A stretch of DNA of 64,000 nt from Streptomyces sp. DH41 (GTDB lineage Bacteria; Actinomycetota; Actinomycetes; Streptomycetales; Streptomycetaceae). The notes beneath the pieces are model-generated. The model was not told where the DNA came from. It worked only from the letters and a program-made list of their open reading frames with translations, and ran no database searches. The first letter of the stretch is position 1. Every line of letters begins with the position of its first letter. The stretch covers positions 186,001-250,000 of the forward strand of contig NZ_JARVKY010000004.1 in the NCBI RefSeq assembly GCF_029813785.1, in the 5' to 3' direction. The position numbers were made by a program, and so were the translations under genes. Positions 9,544 through 29,677 of this stretch are shown here, piece by piece.

Positions 9544-12500
9544 GCGCACGGGCTGCCTCCCGCAGCTCGTCCCGCCCGAGGGCGGTGTACTCCGACACCG
9601 CGTCGGCGTAGGCCGCCCCGTCGGCGTCCTCGGCCGCCTTCCGGGCGCGGGCCGCCGACATCGTCGGCTGGAACTCGCGCAGCACCCGCAGCCGTTCGGC
9701 CAGCGCGATCATCCGTACGCCGGCGGTGTCGCCCGACGCCAGAGCCGCCATGCCCAGAGCGTGCAGAACCGTCCCGAACACCGGGAGCTCCAGGGGCGAA
9801 CCGGCCGGGCGGGAGAGCATCGTCCGCAGCCGCTGCCGCAGCCGGTCGACCGGCTCCGCGACGAGTTCGAGACGGCCGGCGTGTGCGTGCGCCGTCACCG
9901 CCGCGGACTGGATCTCGAGGGCCCACGGGTCGCTCCAGGGGTCGCCGCCGTGCATCGAGCCGGCCGCGGGCATCCGCTCCACGGCGCCGCGCCACAGTCC
10001 GAGCCCGGCCTGCGTCAGCCCTCGGCTGAGTGCGATCTCGGCCCGCCCGCCGAGGTCGGGGCTGTAGAAGTCGTCCTGCTGCGAAGTGCCGTCCCGTTCG
10101 GCCTGACGCAGCCAGTACTCGGCCTCGTCCGGGTCACCGCGCTGCAGGCAGGCGAGTACGAGACCCCAGCGGATGCCGATGTAGTCGTGCTCGTCACCGA
10201 GCCGCGGAAGCGTTTCGAGCGCCGCCTTCAGGTGTCCGTACGCGGCTTCGCCCCGCCCTGCCTTCAGGTACAGCTCGCTCAGCCGGGAGTGGCCCATGAC
10301 CTGTGTGGCCGGGTGGTCGATGGGCGTCAGCGCGGCGATCATCCGGCGGGCCGAGGCGAGTGCGCGGTCGAGGTCGTGCTCGGACTCCCAGACATAGCTG
10401 GCGACGCACTCGGCGATTCCGGCGACCAGGGGCCGCTCACTGCCGCAGAGCCTTCGCAGCACGTCGTAGTCGGGTGGCACCATCTCGGGGACCGCGCTCA
10501 GCACGACCGCGGTGGCTCGCAGCAGCGTGTCCGGTGGCGCCGGGGGCAGCCGCCGGAGGGTGACGAGGTGGCGTACGACGTACGGGCCCTGGCCCATGAA
10601 CAGGCTGGCCGTGCACAACACCGCGGCGGCACGGGCGACTTCGACGTACTCGGGCTCGGGCCGGTAGTGCGACAGGTGTGGGCCGGTGTCGGCGGCGAGA
10701 GCGGCGAGGCGGGGGTAGTTGGAGTCGGTGGACCACAGGCCGGCGAGGACCGCGGTGAGGGCGGCGGTGGCGGGGCCGTCCGCACGGGCCAGGGCGTACC
10801 GCAGGGCCAGCACGAGATTGTCCTGTTCGCCCCTGATCGACTGCCAGGTGGTCAGCGATCGCGAGCCGGAGAGCCAGTCGTGGTGCGCGACCCCGAAGTC
10901 CCGTGCCCAGGTGAGGAATCGGCCGACGGCCTTCTCGTCCTCGCCCGCCTCCGCACGCCGGGCCGCGCTGAACTCCCGCACGGTCTCCAGCATTCTGAAC
11001 CGAGCCCCGGCCGGGGTGTCGAAGGCGGCGAGCAACGACTGCTCGGCCAACTGCTCCAGGAGGAACAGCGCGTCCTCACCCAGCACCTGCTCCGCCGCCT
11101 CGGCGGAGGTGCCACCGGGGAAGACGGACAGCGTGCGCAACGCCGCCCTGGCGTCCTCCGCGAGCAGGTTCCAGCTCCACTCCACCACCGCGTGCAGCGT
11201 GCGGTGGCGCTCCGGCACGTCCCGCACCCCACCGCGCAGCAGCGCGAACCGGTCTCCGAGGCGGCGGGCGATCTCCGGCACCGACAGCACCCGCACCCGA
11301 GCCGCGGCCAACTCCAGGGCCAGCGGCAGCCCGTCGAGGTGGCGGCACAGCTCGGCCACCGCGTCCGGCGGCAGCTCCACGCCGGGCCGCGCGGCCCTGG
11401 CCCGGTGGGTGAACAACTCGACCGAGGTGTCGAGGCCGAGTTCCGGGAGTGCGTACACCGCCTCCGACGTGAGGCCCAGCGGGGCCCGGCTGGTGGCGAG
11501 CACTCGCAGATCCTTCGAGGACGAGACCAGGGCCTGTACGAGGTCGGCGACGCCCCGGACGACCTGCTCGCAGTTGTCGAGCACCAGCAGGGCGGGCCCC
11601 GGGCCGAGCACGCCGAGGATCCCGGAGACCGGGTCGGCCGGGGCGTGGCCGCTCACGACGCCGTGCCGTCCCTCGCCCGCACCGAGCGCGGACGCCACGT
11701 CCGCGGCCACGCCTGCGTCCTCGGTGACGCCGGCGAGCGGCACGAAGTACACCACGCGCTGCTCGGCCCGGCGGCTGACGGCGTGCGCGAGCCGGGTCTT
11801 GCCAAGTCCTCCGGGGCCTGTGACGGTGACGGCGCGCGAGGCACGCAGCAGCCGACGCACCGCCGCGATGTCCTCGTCCCGGCCGAGGAGCGGGTTCGGC
11901 TCGTGCGGAACGCCGTGCCTGACCACAGGCGCCTCGCCGCGCAACAGCTCGCGCTGTACCGCCTTGAGCCCGGCGCCCGGGTCCGTGCCGAGCCCGTCGC
12001 GCAGTTCACGGCGGTACGCCTCGTACCGTGTCAGCGCGGCGGACGGGCCCGCGGTCGCCGCCTCGCCGCGCAGCAGTTCGGCGAGCACCTCCTCGTCGCG
12101 GGGGTGCTCGGCGGCGGCCACGGCCAGCGGCCCGGCCGCCTCCGTGTGCCGCCCGAGGCGGGCGAGCGCGAGTGCCCGCGCGCGTACCAGTGCGTCGCGG
12201 ACGGGGGCGCGTGCGGCACGCAACGCGGCCTCGGGGTCGTGGGTGGTGCCGGTCCCGTCAGGGGTGCCCTCCCACAGTGCCAGTCCGGCCTCGGCCGCGG
12301 CCAGCGATCCCGTGTGGTCCCCCGCTGCGGCCCGCTCCGCGCTCGCGGCGGCGTGCAGCAGCAGGGCGGAGCTGTCGACCTGGTCCTCGGGGAGGGTGAG
12401 CCGGTATCCGGTCGGCGTGCTCGCGAGGACTTCGGCGCCCAGTTGGGCCCGCGCCCTGGACACGAGGACCTGCACCGCCTTTCCCGGCCGCTCCGGCAAC

Positions 12501-12652
12501 TCGTCCGGCCACAGGCCCGCCACAAGCCGCTCGGTCGTGCAGCCCGTGCGCACATCGCCCGCGAGCAGCGCGAGGAGGCCGCGGAGCCGGGGCGCGGTCA
12601 CCTCGCGTCCGAGGTAGGCGACACACGGCAGCAGGGTCAGGTCGGTGGTCAC
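9524..12652 (-). CDS. AfsR/SARP-type regulator with BTAD, NB-ARC and TPR-like domains
   Basis: A 1042-residue multidomain regulator. An N-terminal OmpR-like winged helix (residues ~10-90, TTERLVAGLWPDELPERPGKAVQVLVSRARAQLG) is followed by a bacterial transcriptional activator (BTAD) domain to ~245. An NB-ARC ATPase follows, with Walker A GPGGLGKT near 280 and Walker B LLVLDNCEQV near 360, then a long helical TPR-like C-terminal half. Such proteins activate secondary-metabolism or stress genes, often after phosphorylation by a Ser/Thr kinase. The target is unknown; the nearest candidate, the convergent drrAB unit, lies head to head at the 3' ends, which does not suggest direct control. GTG start; no clear Shine-Dalgarno. 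Confidence 0.88.
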   Translation of the reverse strand: MTTDLTLLPCVAYLGREVTAPRLRGLLALLAGDVRTGCTTERLVAGLWPDELPERPGKAVQVLVSRARAQLGAEVLASTPTGYRLTLPEDQVDSSALLLHAAASAERAAAGDHTGSLAAAEAGLALWEGTPDGTGTTHDPEAALRAARAPVRDALVRARALALARLGRHTEAAGPLAVAAAEHPRDEEVLAELLRGEAATAGPSAALTRYEAYRRELRDGLGTDPGAGLKAVQRELLRGEAPVVRHGVPHEPNPLLGRDEDIAAVRRLLRASRAVTVTGPGGLGKTRLAHAVSRRAEQRVVYFVPLAGVTEDAGVAADVASALGAGEGRHGVVSGHAPADPVSGILGVLGPGPALLVLDNCEQVVRGVADLVQALVSSSKDLRVLATSRAPLGLTSEAVYALPELGLDTSVELFTHRARAARPGVELPPDAVAELCRHLDGLPLALELAAARVRVLSVPEIARRLGDRFALLRGGVRDVPERHRTLHAVVEWSWNLLAEDARAALRTLSVFPGGTSAEAAEQVLGEDALFLLEQLAEQSLLAAFDTPAGARFRMLETVREFSAARRAEAGEDEKAVGRFLTWARDFGVAHHDWLSGSRSLTTWQSIRGEQDNLVLALRYALARADGPATAALTAVLAGLWSTDSNYPRLAALAADTGPHLSHYRPEPEYVEVARAAAVLCTASLFMGQGPYVVRHLVTLRRLPPAPPDTLLRATAVVLSAVPEMVPPDYDVLRRLCGSERPLVAGIAECVASYVWESEHDLDRALASARRMIAALTPIDHPATQVMGHSRLSELYLKAGRGEAAYGHLKAALETLPRLGDEHDYIGIRWGLVLACLQRGDPDEAEYWLRQAERDGTSQQDDFYSPDLGGRAEIALSRGLTQAGLGLWRGAVERMPAAGSMHGGDPWSDPWALEIQSAAVTAHAHAGRLELVAEPVDRLRQRLRTMLSRPAGSPLELPVFGTVLHALGMAALASGDTAGVRMIALAERLRVLREFQPTMSAARARKAAEDADGAAYADAVSEYTALGRDELREAARALISGRG

Positions 12653-13109
12653 GCGTGAAGATTAGGGCCCGTCCGGCGGATCGCGCTCACGGCGGGGGTC
12701 CCGGAGCCTGTTCACCGGACCGTGGGCGGCTGCCCCCGGCCGCGTGACCGGTGGCCGCGACGCCGCGCGGCCGAGCACCTCACTTGGTGGGCCGGCTCGG
12801 CCACCACGCGTGTTGCCGTCAGGTCCTCGCGCCACCGGCGGTCTCCGGACCTGCCCCCGGACAACGGCGCCGCGTCACACCCTTGACACGGTCACGACGA
12901 TCGCTTGTATGGTCTAGTCCAACAGAACTCGCCGCTCCGCTTTCGGAGTTGCCCCCTTCCGGGGCACATCTCCCCCTGTCAGGGCGGCGAGTGCGCGTCA
13001 CCTTCGCGCCTCTTGGCCCCCACCCACGAGAGGCCGTATTCGGTGCGTGCGGTCACCCCCACACATGACCGCGCGTGCCGTGGGACGGCCCGATGTGAAG
13101 GAGTTCCGC
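12653..13109. promoter_or_regulatory. Promoter region of the LPMO-chitinase unit with a DasR-type operator
   Basis: A 457-bp gap with no credible gene. It holds TTGACA at 12883-12888 and TGGTCTAGTCCA at 12910-12921. The latter matches the DasR-responsive element (core TGGTCTAGACCA, one mismatch), also known as the repeat in Streptomyces chitinase promoters. It overlaps the expected -10/start-site area, the right place for repression relieved by N-acetylglucosamine metabolites. The leader to the ATG at 13110 would be about 190 nt. Confidence 0.75.
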
Positions 13110-13628
13110 ATGCACACCAACCGGAAGACGGCTGCCCTGATCGGCGCGGCCCTCGCGCCCGTCATCGCCGTCAGCCTCCCCGCCGCCTCGGCGAGCGCGC
13201 ACGGCTACATCTCCGATCCGCCCAGCCGCCAGGCCCAGTGCGCCGCGGGCACCGTGTCCTGCGGGGACATCACCTACGAACCCCAGAGCGTCGAAGGCCC
13301 CAAGGGCCTCACCAGCTGCAGTGGCGGCAACAGCCGTTTCTCGGAGCTGGACGACGACAGCAAGGGCTGGGCCGTCACACCGGTGCCGAAGAACACCACG
13401 TTCTCGTGGCGGCTCACCGCACAGCACGCCACCAGCACCTGGGAGTACTACGTCGGTGGTCAGCGCATCGCGCTGTTCGACGACGGCGGCGCCAAGCCGG
13501 GTGCGGTGGTGAACCACCAGGTCGACTTCGGTGGCCTGACCGGCCGGCAGAAGGTGCTCGCCGTCTGGAACGTCGCCGACACCGACAACGCCTTCTACGC
13601 CTGCATCGACGTCAAGGTCGGCGGCTGA
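13110..13628 (+). CDS. Secreted AA10 lytic polysaccharide monooxygenase (chitin-active type)
   Basis: A 172-residue precursor. The signal peptide ends SASA, leaving His31 as the mature N-terminus (HGYISDPPSRQ). This is the first ligand of the copper histidine brace; the second is the His of LTAQHATSTW. The axial Phe is in NAFYACID. Single-domain AA10 proteins of this size oxidatively cut crystalline chitin outside the cell. The ATG at 13110 has AAGGAG at 6 nt; a longer frame from 13047 lacks this and would bury the signal peptide. It is followed by a GH19 chitinase and preceded by a DasR-type operator, so both are probably induced together on chitin. Confidence 0.93.
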   Translation: MHTNRKTAALIGAALAPVIAVSLPAASASAHGYISDPPSRQAQCAAGTVSCGDITYEPQSVEGPKGLTSCSGGNSRFSELDDDSKGWAVTPVPKNTTFSWRLTAQHATSTWEYYVGGQRIALFDDGGAKPGAVVNHQVDFGGLTGRQKVLAVWNVADTDNAFYACIDVKVGG

Positions 13629-13645
13629 CGGACGAGTGGCGGACG

Positions 13646-13689
13646 GGGAGCGACCGCCCTCCCTCCTGGGCGCCCGCGGCCGCTCCCCC
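13646..13689 (+). other. Intercistronic stem-loop
   Basis: GGGGAGCG (13646-13653) pairs perfectly with CGCTCCCC (13682-13689), with a smaller GCCC/GGGC stem inside. It lies between the LPMO and chitinase genes and could attenuate read-through or stabilise the LPMO message. There is no U-tract. Confidence 0.45.
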
Positions 13690-13747
13690 TCCCCTCTCTC
13701 CCTCCCGCACACACGCCGTATCCCCCCACCGAGCAGGAGTCGCCCTC

Positions 13748-14479
13748 ATGCAACCCCGCACACTCGCGTTGTCGGCCGCCAGCGGCGCGGCCGCCGTCCT
13801 CTGCGCGCTGACACTGGCGCCGACGGCCCTCGCCCAGAAGCCCGGCACCCGGGCCGCCGCCGAATTCGTGGTCAGCGAGGCGCAGTTCGACCAGATGTTC
13901 CCTGGCAGGAACTCCGTCTACTCCTACAGCGGTCTCACCGCCGCACTCAACGCCTATCCGGGTTTCACGAACACCGGCAGCGACACGGTGAAGAAGCAGG
14001 AGGCCGCCGCCTTCCTCGCCAACGTCAGCCACGAGACCGGCGGACTCGTGCACGTCGTCGAGCAGAACACCGCCAACTACCCGCACTACTGCGACGCCAC
14101 CCAGCCCTACGGCTGCCCGGCCGGCGACGACGAGTACTACGGACGCGGGCCCGTCCAGCTCAGCTGGAACTTCAACTACAAGGCCGCCGGGGACGCCCTC
14201 GGCATCGACCTGCTCAACAACCCCGACATGGTCCAGAACGACGCGTCCGTGGCCTGGAAGACCGGTCTGTGGTACTGGAACACCCAGTCCGGGCCCGGCA
14301 CCATGACTCCGCACGACGCCATGGTCGACGGTGCCGGCTTCGGGGAGACCATCCGCGCCATCAACGGCAGCCTGGAGTGCGACGGCGGCAACCCCGCTCA
14401 GGTGCAGAGCCGGATCGACAAGTACCGGCAATTCACACAGCTCCTCGGCGTCGAGCCCGGCGGCGACCTCAGCTGCTAG
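13748..14479 (+). CDS. Secreted GH19 chitinase (ChiC-like catalytic domain)
   Basis: A 243-residue precursor with a signal peptide ending TALA. The rest is one GH19 catalytic domain: FLANVSHETGGL with the probable acid Glu96, VVEQNTANYPHYC with the probable base Glu105, and the substrate-cleft block YYGRGPVQLSWNFNY. The nine-residue spacing of the two Glu matches the Streptomyces ChiC type. There is no carbohydrate-binding module, unlike ChiC itself. It hydrolyses chitin in synergy with the LPMO encoded 119 bp upstream on the same strand. AGGAG lies 9 nt before the ATG. Confidence 0.93.
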   Translation: MQPRTLALSAASGAAAVLCALTLAPTALAQKPGTRAAAEFVVSEAQFDQMFPGRNSVYSYSGLTAALNAYPGFTNTGSDTVKKQEAAAFLANVSHETGGLVHVVEQNTANYPHYCDATQPYGCPAGDDEYYGRGPVQLSWNFNYKAAGDALGIDLLNNPDMVQNDASVAWKTGLWYWNTQSGPGTMTPHDAMVDGAGFGETIRAINGSLECDGGNPAQVQSRIDKYRQFTQLLGVEPGGDLSC

Positions 14480-14533
14480 CCAGAGGCCGCGTCACGCACG
14501 ATGAGCGGATCGGGCCGGCGACACGGACACTCC

Positions 14534-15433
14534 CTAGCCGATGAGCGCCTGCCTGATCTGCCGAGTGGTCTGCGCGGCGACGCCGGGGTTGGTGGCGGCG
14601 TAGGAGACGTAGGCGTTCAGGCCCGTGGCCAGGGCCCAGCCCCGGCCTCGGGTCCAGGTGGCGTCGTCCACACCGAGCGCGGCACGGAAGGCGGTTCGGG
14701 GTACGGCCGACATCAGGGTGAAGGCGATGGTCAGGTCGCGGGCCGGGTCGCCGATGCCGAGGCCGCCGAAGTCGATGACCGCGCTGAGACGGCCGTCGAC
14801 GGTGAGCAGATTGCCGGTGTGGAAGTCACCGTGGAACCAGACCGGAGGACGGCCCCAGGCCGGCACGCTGAGCGCCGCGTCCCACAGCTCGGTCATGGCG
14901 GCCCTGTCGAACGCGCCGCCGACCTCCGTGATGGCGGCTCGCGTGGCTTCGTCCCGAGCGGCCAGCGGCTGGACGGTGGGGTCCTCGACGAGGCTCCGGG
15001 CCGCGGCGGCCTCCTCGGGCTCGAACCGCTGAAGCGCGGACAGGAAACCGGCCAGTTCCACCGCGGTCTCGCAGGAGTCGGCCAGTGCGCCGACGGTGGC
15101 CACCTCTCCGTCGAGCCAGCGGGTCACCGCCCACGGCCAGGGGTAGCCGAGACCGGGCTCCCCCACCGCCACCGGGACCGGAACGGCCAGGGGCAGGTGC
15201 GGGGCGAGCCGGGGCAGCCATTCGAGTTCCTTCCCGGCCTGCCCGATGGCGCCGGCGTGGCGGGGCAGCCGGACCGTCAGCTCCTCGCCCAGCCGGTGGA
15301 TCACATGGTCCGAGCCGGCCTGCTCGAGCAACCGCAGAGGCAGCCGCGCCCACTGCGGGAACTGCCTGTCCACCAGGCGTCTGACCAGGGAGGTGTCGAT
15401 CGAGGGGCGGCCCGGGACGCTCACGGTTGCCAA
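14534..15433 (-). CDS. Aminoglycoside phosphotransferase (APH) family protein
   Basis: A 299-residue protein of the APH/choline-kinase fold. The catalytic loop is WFHGDFHTGNLL (Brenner motif HGDFHxGN) and the metal-binding segment is AVIDFGGLGIGDPARDL. Substrates in this family range from aminoglycosides and macrolides to small metabolites; no resistance claim can be made from the sequence. The start is read as TTG at 15433 because AGGAG sits 6 nt upstream; GTG at 15424 is the alternative. A longer frame back to 15706 would overlap the MbtH gene and encodes unconserved, Arg-rich sequence, so it is rejected. Confidence 0.85.
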   Translation of the reverse strand: MATVSVPGRPSIDTSLVRRLVDRQFPQWARLPLRLLEQAGSDHVIHRLGEELTVRLPRHAGAIGQAGKELEWLPRLAPHLPLAVPVPVAVGEPGLGYPWPWAVTRWLDGEVATVGALADSCETAVELAGFLSALQRFEPEEAAAARSLVEDPTVQPLAARDEATRAAITEVGGAFDRAAMTELWDAALSVPAWGRPPVWFHGDFHTGNLLTVDGRLSAVIDFGGLGIGDPARDLTIAFTLMSAVPRTAFRAALGVDDATWTRGRGWALATGLNAYVSYAATNPGVAAQTTRQIRQALIG

Positions 15434-15597
15434 GGACGGCTCCTGGAGTCGGCCCGCCGCGTGCGGCGGGCGGTCCCTCCCATCACAGCGCCTCGCGCGC
15501 ACTCCTGTCGACCGAATTCCTCCGTCTCTCACCCCGGGCCGACCAGCGACCAGCCGGTACGGACGGCGTTCGTCCGCCTGGTGCGGAGCGACGGACG

Positions 15598-15810
15598 TCA
15601 GGTGTCCATGGACTCGGCGAGGGAACGGGGGCGCAGATCGGTCCAGTTGGACTCGACGTACTCCAGGCAGGCGTCCCGGGTGTTCTCCTCGAAGACGGTC
15701 CTCCATCCCCCGGGCACCTCCGCGAAGGACGGCCAGAGCGAGTGCTGGCCCTCGTCGTTCACGAGGACGCGGAAACGGCCGTCGGTGTCGTCGAAGGGGT
15801 TGGTGCTCAT
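15598..15810 (-). CDS. cchK: MbtH-like protein of the coelichelin cluster
   Basis: A 70-residue MbtH-family protein: N-P-F-D-D near the start, [15 protein letters not shown], and PGGWRTVF with the conserved Trp residues. MbtH proteins bind NRPS adenylation domains and are needed for their solubility or activity. The partner here should be the large NRPS of the same cluster. It diverges from the esterase gene, and a near-perfect iron box at 15831-15849 lies between the two, so it should be expressed under iron starvation. Confidence 0.95.
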   Translation of the reverse strand: MSTNPFDDTDGRFRVLVNDEGQHSLWPSFAEVPGGWRTVFEENTRDACLEYVESNWTDLRPRSLAESMDT

Positions 15811-15830
15811 ACGCGGCGCCTCCGAAAAAG

Positions 15831-15849
15831 TTAGGTTAGGCTCGCCTAA
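15831..15849. promoter_or_regulatory. Iron box (DmdR1/IdeR type), shared by cchK and cchJ
   Basis: TTAGGTTAGGCTCGCCTAA, 18 of 19 matches to the actinobacterial iron box TTAGGTTAGGCTCACCTAA. It lies between the divergent MbtH and esterase genes, 21 bp from one start and 49 bp from the other. Confidence 0.92.
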
Positions 15850-15898
15850 TTGTGATTGAGCTTAGCCTTCTCGCTTTCCGCTCCACAAGGAGACGTAC

Positions 15899-16999
15899 AT
15901 GAGGTCGGGGAACGACACCTTCGCCGCCTTCGGGCTGTCCGGAGCGCCCGGTACCGAGGCCTTCTGGGCGACTGCCAAGGCCCCCGCGCCGGTCCCCGAC
16001 GGTGACGGCTGGACGACCCTGTTCCTGCGGCGGGGGTCCGAGGCGGCGAGCGTCGGCTTCGAGAGCTGGTCGCGGCCGGTGCCCCTGCGGCGGTGGGGCG
16101 ACACGGACTGCTGGTACGCCGAGGTGCGGATGCCGGCGCGGCTGCGGGTCACCTACCAGTTCCTGGTGGGTGACGCGGCGTACGCGGACCCGTTGAACCC
16201 GGTCGGTGCGGGCGGTGACCGGTCCATCGCCGCGACCCCGGACGCCCCGGCCCAGCCGCACTGGCCCCTCGTCGGCGCCGGCACCGACGTCGTACTGCCC
16301 CTGCCCCGACACCGGCTCCGCTGGAGCAGCGAGCGGCTCGGCGGGCGGCGTACCGTGCGGGTCCACCCGGCGGGCGGCGGTGGACCGGTGGTCCTGCTGC
16401 TCGACGGGGACGACTGGCTGTACCTGCACCCGGCGATGGTCGCGTTCGACTCGGCCGTCGCCAGTGGTGCGATGCCCCCGGTCACACTCGTCTTCCTTCC
16501 CGCCCGGGACAGGAAGGCCGAGTTCGGGTGCCGGCCCGGACTGTGGGAGGCGGTCCGGGACGAACTGCTGCCGCTGGTGGCCGAGTCCGGCGTGACCGCC
16601 GACCGGGACCGGCTGGTGGTCGCCGGGCAGAGCCTGGGCGGGCTGAGCGCCCTGTACGCGGCGCTGGAGTTCCCGGAGCTGGTGTCACGCGTCGCCGTGC
16701 AGTCCGCGTCGTTGTGGTGGACGCCCGGCACCGCGGACCTCACCGACCCGTTGGGCGGGCCGGTGGGCGGCGCCCTCGCCGCGCGCCTGCGCGGGCGGCC
16801 CGATCTGTCCGGTCTCCGGGTCGCGTTCGACGTGGGGGAACACGAGACGCGGATGCTCCCCCACTGCGGCCTGGTGGAGACGCTGGCCCAACAGGCGGGT
16901 GCCACCGTGCGGGTGTCCCGGTCGGCGTCGGACCATGACCGGGCGGGCTGGCGGCACGCCCTGCTCAGGGACGTCGCCTGGGCACTCGGTAGGGACTGA
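15899..16999 (+). CDS. cchJ: Siderophore esterase / alpha-beta hydrolase of the coelichelin cluster
   Basis: A 366-residue IroE/Fes-like esterase. An N-terminal beta-rich domain (SWSRPVPLRRWGDTDCWYAEVRMP, TYQFLVGD) precedes the alpha/beta hydrolase domain with the nucleophile in VVAGQSLGGLSALYA and a C-terminal His in DHDRAGWRHALL. Relatives hydrolyse siderophore esters. In the coelichelin system this protein is proposed to release the peptide from the NRPS, which here has no thioesterase domain; either role fits. AAGGAGA lies 6 nt before the ATG. It is convergent with the exporter gene, with 8 bp between them. Confidence 0.88.
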   Translation: MRSGNDTFAAFGLSGAPGTEAFWATAKAPAPVPDGDGWTTLFLRRGSEAASVGFESWSRPVPLRRWGDTDCWYAEVRMPARLRVTYQFLVGDAAYADPLNPVGAGGDRSIAATPDAPAQPHWPLVGAGTDVVLPLPRHRLRWSSERLGGRRTVRVHPAGGGGPVVLLLDGDDWLYLHPAMVAFDSAVASGAMPPVTLVFLPARDRKAEFGCRPGLWEAVRDELLPLVAESGVTADRDRLVVAGQSLGGLSALYAALEFPELVSRVAVQSASLWWTPGTADLTDPLGGPVGGALAARLRGRPDLSGLRVAFDVGEHETRMLPHCGLVETLAQQAGATVRVSRSASDHDRAGWRHALLRDVAWALGRD

Positions 17000-17007
17000 C
17001 CGCCGGG

Positions 17008-18694
17008 TCACCGGGTCACGGCCAGGCAGTAGGCCTCGTCGGTGGCGAGGAGGTTGCGGTGCGTGTCCTCGGCCGTGATGACGCCGTCGTCCAGGACGAG
17101 GACCCGGTCGGCGGCGTCCAGGAGGGCCGGGCTGCTGGTGATCACGAGGGTGGTGCGGCCCCGGCGCAGCTTCGCGATGTTGCGCGCGACGAGCTGTTCG
17201 GTGACCGCGTCGACGGCCGTCGTCGGATCGCGCAGGACGAGGACGTCGGTGTCGGCGGCGAGGGCGCGGGCCAGGGACAGCCGTTGGCGCTGGCCCCCGG
17301 AGAGGTTCGCGCCGCGGTCGCGTACGGCGTAGTCGAGTCCTTCGCGGTGCAGGGCGACGACGTCCGTCAGCATGGACGCCTCCACGGCCTCGGACAGCGT
17401 CCGGCTGGTGCCCGAGGGGTCGATGTTCGTGCGGAGGGTGCCTGCGAAGATCTCCCCGTCGTACGGGTTCACCAGCAGGTGCTCGCGAGCCGCCTCGATC
17501 GACAGGTCCGCGAGGGCCCGGCCGCCGACCCGCACCACCCCGTCGTACGCGTGGGGCGGGACATTCAGCGCCAGGACCGACGCGAGGTCGGCCGCCGCGC
17601 GCGGCTGGTAGGCGGCGATCGCCACGAACTCGCCGGCGGACACCCGGAACCGCACCTTGCGCAGCGCCCCGTACCGGACGCAGTCGACCTCGAGGCCGCC
17701 GCCCGCGGCCGGCCGCTCCGGCCCCGGGGCCGTCACCGGCGGCGCGGTCAGGACCAGCGCCATCCGCTCGGCCGACGCGCGCGCGATCATCACGTACTTC
17801 GGCATCTCGGAGAAGAGCTTGAGCGGTTCCATGATGAACTGCGCGAGGCCCACGGCCATGACGAGTTCACCGATGTCGATCTGCCCGCCGAACGCCAGCC
17901 AGCCCGCCGTCAGGGTCACGGCGGCGGCGAGGACCGCGTTGAGGGCCAGTGCGGTGCCCTCGTACACACCGTTCACCCTGGCGACCGTGACCGCCTGCCG
18001 CTTCGCCTCCGTGCTGACCCTCCGGTAGGACCGGAACGCCGCGTTGTTGCCGCCGAAGCCGTGCAGCGGACGCAGGCCGATGATCAGGTCGGCGACCTTC
18101 GCTCCCGCCCGTGCCACCCGGGCCTGCTGTTCGCGGGTGCTGGAGCCGATCCGTTTGGACATCACGCTCAGGACCGACAGGATCGCGACGGTTCCCACGA
18201 TCACCAGCAGTCCGAGCCGGACGTCGGCCAGGCCCAGCGCGAGGGCCGCGATCACCACCGCGACCAGCGAGCTGATCAGCAACGGCACCACCTCGATGAT
18301 GTCGGCGGTCTGATCGGCGTCCTCGGTGGCGATGGTCAGCACCTCGCCGGACCTGAGGCCGACGTCCCGGGCCACCGGCTGGAGCCCGCAGGCCGCGACC
18401 CGCACCCGCCAGCGGTGCGCCTCGGTCGTGTTGGCGTCCTGCAGGACGCGCATGCCGAACCGCCACGACAGCGACACGGTCGTGATGATCACGGCCAGCG
18501 CTGCGACCGAGACGCCGAGGGCCTCGGGGCTCCGGTCCCGCATGGTGTGTTCGACGATCAGCCCGAGGGCGATCGGGAAGGCGGTCTCACCGGCCTGGTA
18601 CAGGCCCATGAGCACGGTGCCCCAGACCATGGCGCCGACGTTGCGGCGCAGGGCGGTACGGAGGATGTCGGACCCCGGACGGGGCCGCTGCGAG

Positions 18695-18708
<14 letters not shown>
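17008..18708 (-). CDS. cchI: ABC exporter half-transporter with degenerate ATP site (CchI)
   Basis: A 566-residue fused TMD-NBD type IV exporter half. Six transmembrane helices fill roughly residues 15-300. In the NBD the Walker A is lost ([15 protein letters not shown] replaces GxxGxGKS), Walker B is [12 protein letters not shown] (catalytic Glu is Asp), and the H-loop His is Ser (VITSSPALL), yet the signature [15 protein letters not shown] is intact. This is the pattern of the degenerate partner in a heterodimer; CchG has the reciprocal pattern. It probably exports coelichelin or an intermediate. The ATG at 18708 overlaps the NRPS 3' end by 14 bp; a TTG at 18723 is possible. Confidence 0.88.
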
Positions 18709-29617
<10,909 letters not shown>

Positions 29618-29658
29618 CGAGACTCAACGCCCCTTCCAAGGAATGAAGGCAGGCTAGC

Positions 29659-29677
29659 CTAAGTTAGGCATACCTAA
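29659..29677. promoter_or_regulatory. Iron box upstream of cchH, overlapping the cchG stop
   Basis: The 19-mer CTAAGTTAGGCATACCTAA matches 15 of 19 positions of the iron-box consensus. It lies 42 bp upstream of the NRPS start and covers the TAG stop of cchG (29674-29676). The NRPS-cchI unit can therefore be controlled separately from the genes upstream. Confidence 0.8.

Noticed and set aside
9761..12658. A 965-codon plus-strand open frame
   Set aside because: Antisense to the AfsR-like gene, whose Walker motifs and HTH are clear.
12819..13001. Small minus-strand open frame in the LPMO promoter region
   Set aside because: It covers the DasR-type operator and promoter, with no ribosome site or similarity.
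15434..15706. N-terminal extension of the APH-family gene back to ATG 15706
   Set aside because: It would overlap the MbtH gene, adds 91 unconserved residues, and a good ribosome site lies at the TTG at 15433.
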